Both the position numbers and the translations under genes were made by a program. The notes under the pieces were generated by a model that saw only the letters and a program-made list of their open reading frames with translations, was not told the DNA's origin and did not search any database. Shown piece by piece: positions 4,813-5,352 of a DNA stretch of 5,352 nt. The first letter of the stretch is position 1. Every line of letters begins with the position of its first letter. The DNA is from Thermoplasmata archaeon. Lineage in GTDB: Archaea; Thermoplasmatota; Thermoplasmata; Thermoplasmatales; Thermoplasmataceae. The stretch is from the NCBI GenBank assembly GCA_021811635.1, contig JAJZNS010000020.1, forward strand, positions 1 through 5,352. The letters are read 5' to 3'.

Positions 4813-5352
4813 GGTTTCTGGGCCAGTGGTGGTGGCCACAGCCGTAGAAAACGCAAAGATGTATGATGTAGTGAGAGTGAGCGACCTGGGACTTGTAGGG
4901 GAAATAATAAAACTCTCCGCCAGCGAAGCAACGATCCAGGTTTATGAGGATACCAGCGGAATTAGGCCTGGAGATAAAGTTGAGAATACTGGAAGGCCCT
5001 TGTCCGTGGAGCTGGGACCTGGGCTGCTGAAGTCAATATACGACGGTATCCAGAGGCCGCTTGACGTAATAAGGGAAAAGAGTGGAGATTTCATACGGAG
5101 GGGATTGACAGCCCCACCGTTGGACACAACCAGGAAGTGGGAGTTCAAGGCAACCGCAAGGACAGGTGATACTGTATCAACGGGCGATATTATAGGAGAA
5201 GTGCAGGAAACCGCACTGATCAATCACAAGATAATGATCCCGGAAGGAGTGCAGGGGAAGTTGGAGAGACTTCAGTCCGGCACGTACACTGTGGAGGAAG
5301 AAATAGGCAGTGTGAAGACTGAAAAAGGTTCCGTAAAGCTTTACCTTCGGCA
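4796..5352 (+). CDS. atpA: A-type ATP synthase subunit A (catalytic), N-terminal part
   Basis: The first 185 codons are present and the gene continues past the window. The start is TTG 4796, giving GTIVKVSGPVVVA, the typical first strand of the beta-barrel domain (residues 1-70). It is followed by YEDTSGIRPGDKVENTGRPL (50-69), the signature before the nucleotide-binding domain, and ELGPGLLKSIYDGIQRPLDV (72-91). Residues about 110-185 belong to the extra non-homologous region characteristic of A-type and V-type A subunits. The P-loop, expected near residue 235, lies beyond the window, so the catalytic site and any intein inserted there cannot be seen. The next ATG in the frame (residue 22) is inside the barrel and is not a plausible start. 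Confidence 0.96.
   Translation, partial: MGTIVKVSGPVVVATAVENAKMYDVVRVSDLGLVGEIIKLSASEATIQVYEDTSGIRPGDKVENTGRPLSVELGPGLLKSIYDGIQRPLDVIREKSGDFIRRGLTAPPLDTTRKWEFKATARTGDTVSTGDIIGEVQETALINHKIMIPEGVQGKLERLQSGTYTVEEEIGSVKTEKGSVKLYLR

Overview
The window looks archaeal and most resembles a Thermoplasmata-type euryarchaeon. It holds the first five genes of an A-type (archaeal/vacuolar-type) ATP synthase operon. It also has A/T-rich box-A promoters (TTTATATA, ATAAATAT, TTATAAAT) and Shine-Dalgarno motifs of the GGTGA/GGAGGTG type, some paired with TTG starts. The order-level assignment is inference: no rRNA or tRNA is present, and no homology search was run.

Left half (about 1-2153), all on the minus strand. 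Read in the direction of transcription, it contains a possible small Cys/His-rich ORF (2153-1968), a two-domain NYN/PIN-like RNase with a C-terminal LOTUS (OST-HTH)-like winged helix (1942-998), and a class I SAM-dependent methyltransferase with a C-terminal Trm112-like zinc-ribbon start (858 to beyond base 1). The methyltransferase has its own candidate TATA box in the 140-base gap before it. The nuclease and the small ORF are 25 bases apart and could share a transcript. An RNA-related role is a reasonable inference for the nuclease. No substrate can be read from the sequence.

Middle (2154-2621), a divergent intergenic region. A minus-strand unit runs from a candidate TATA box (2517-2527) to a strong hairpin-plus-U-tract terminator (2281-2315). 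It is purine-rich. It contains a 67-codon Lys/Glu-rich ORF that reads straight through the terminator, so a small RNA is at least as likely as a protein. Inverted repeats lie next to the shared promoter.

Right half (2622-5352), plus strand: atpK (c ring), atpE (stator stalk), atpC (central-stalk socket), atpF and the first 185 codons of atpA (catalytic subunit). The genes are tightly packed, with gaps of 7 and 1-5 bases or overlaps. At several junctions the ribosome-binding site lies inside the end of the preceding gene. The first gene is preceded by a good TATA box (2582-2589). The membrane subunit a/I gene (atpI), commonly placed just upstream of atpK, is not there, so it must lie elsewhere. 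Several of the preferred starts differ from the longest open frames: atpK ATG 2622, atpC TTG 3422, atpF ATG 4477, atpA TTG 4796.
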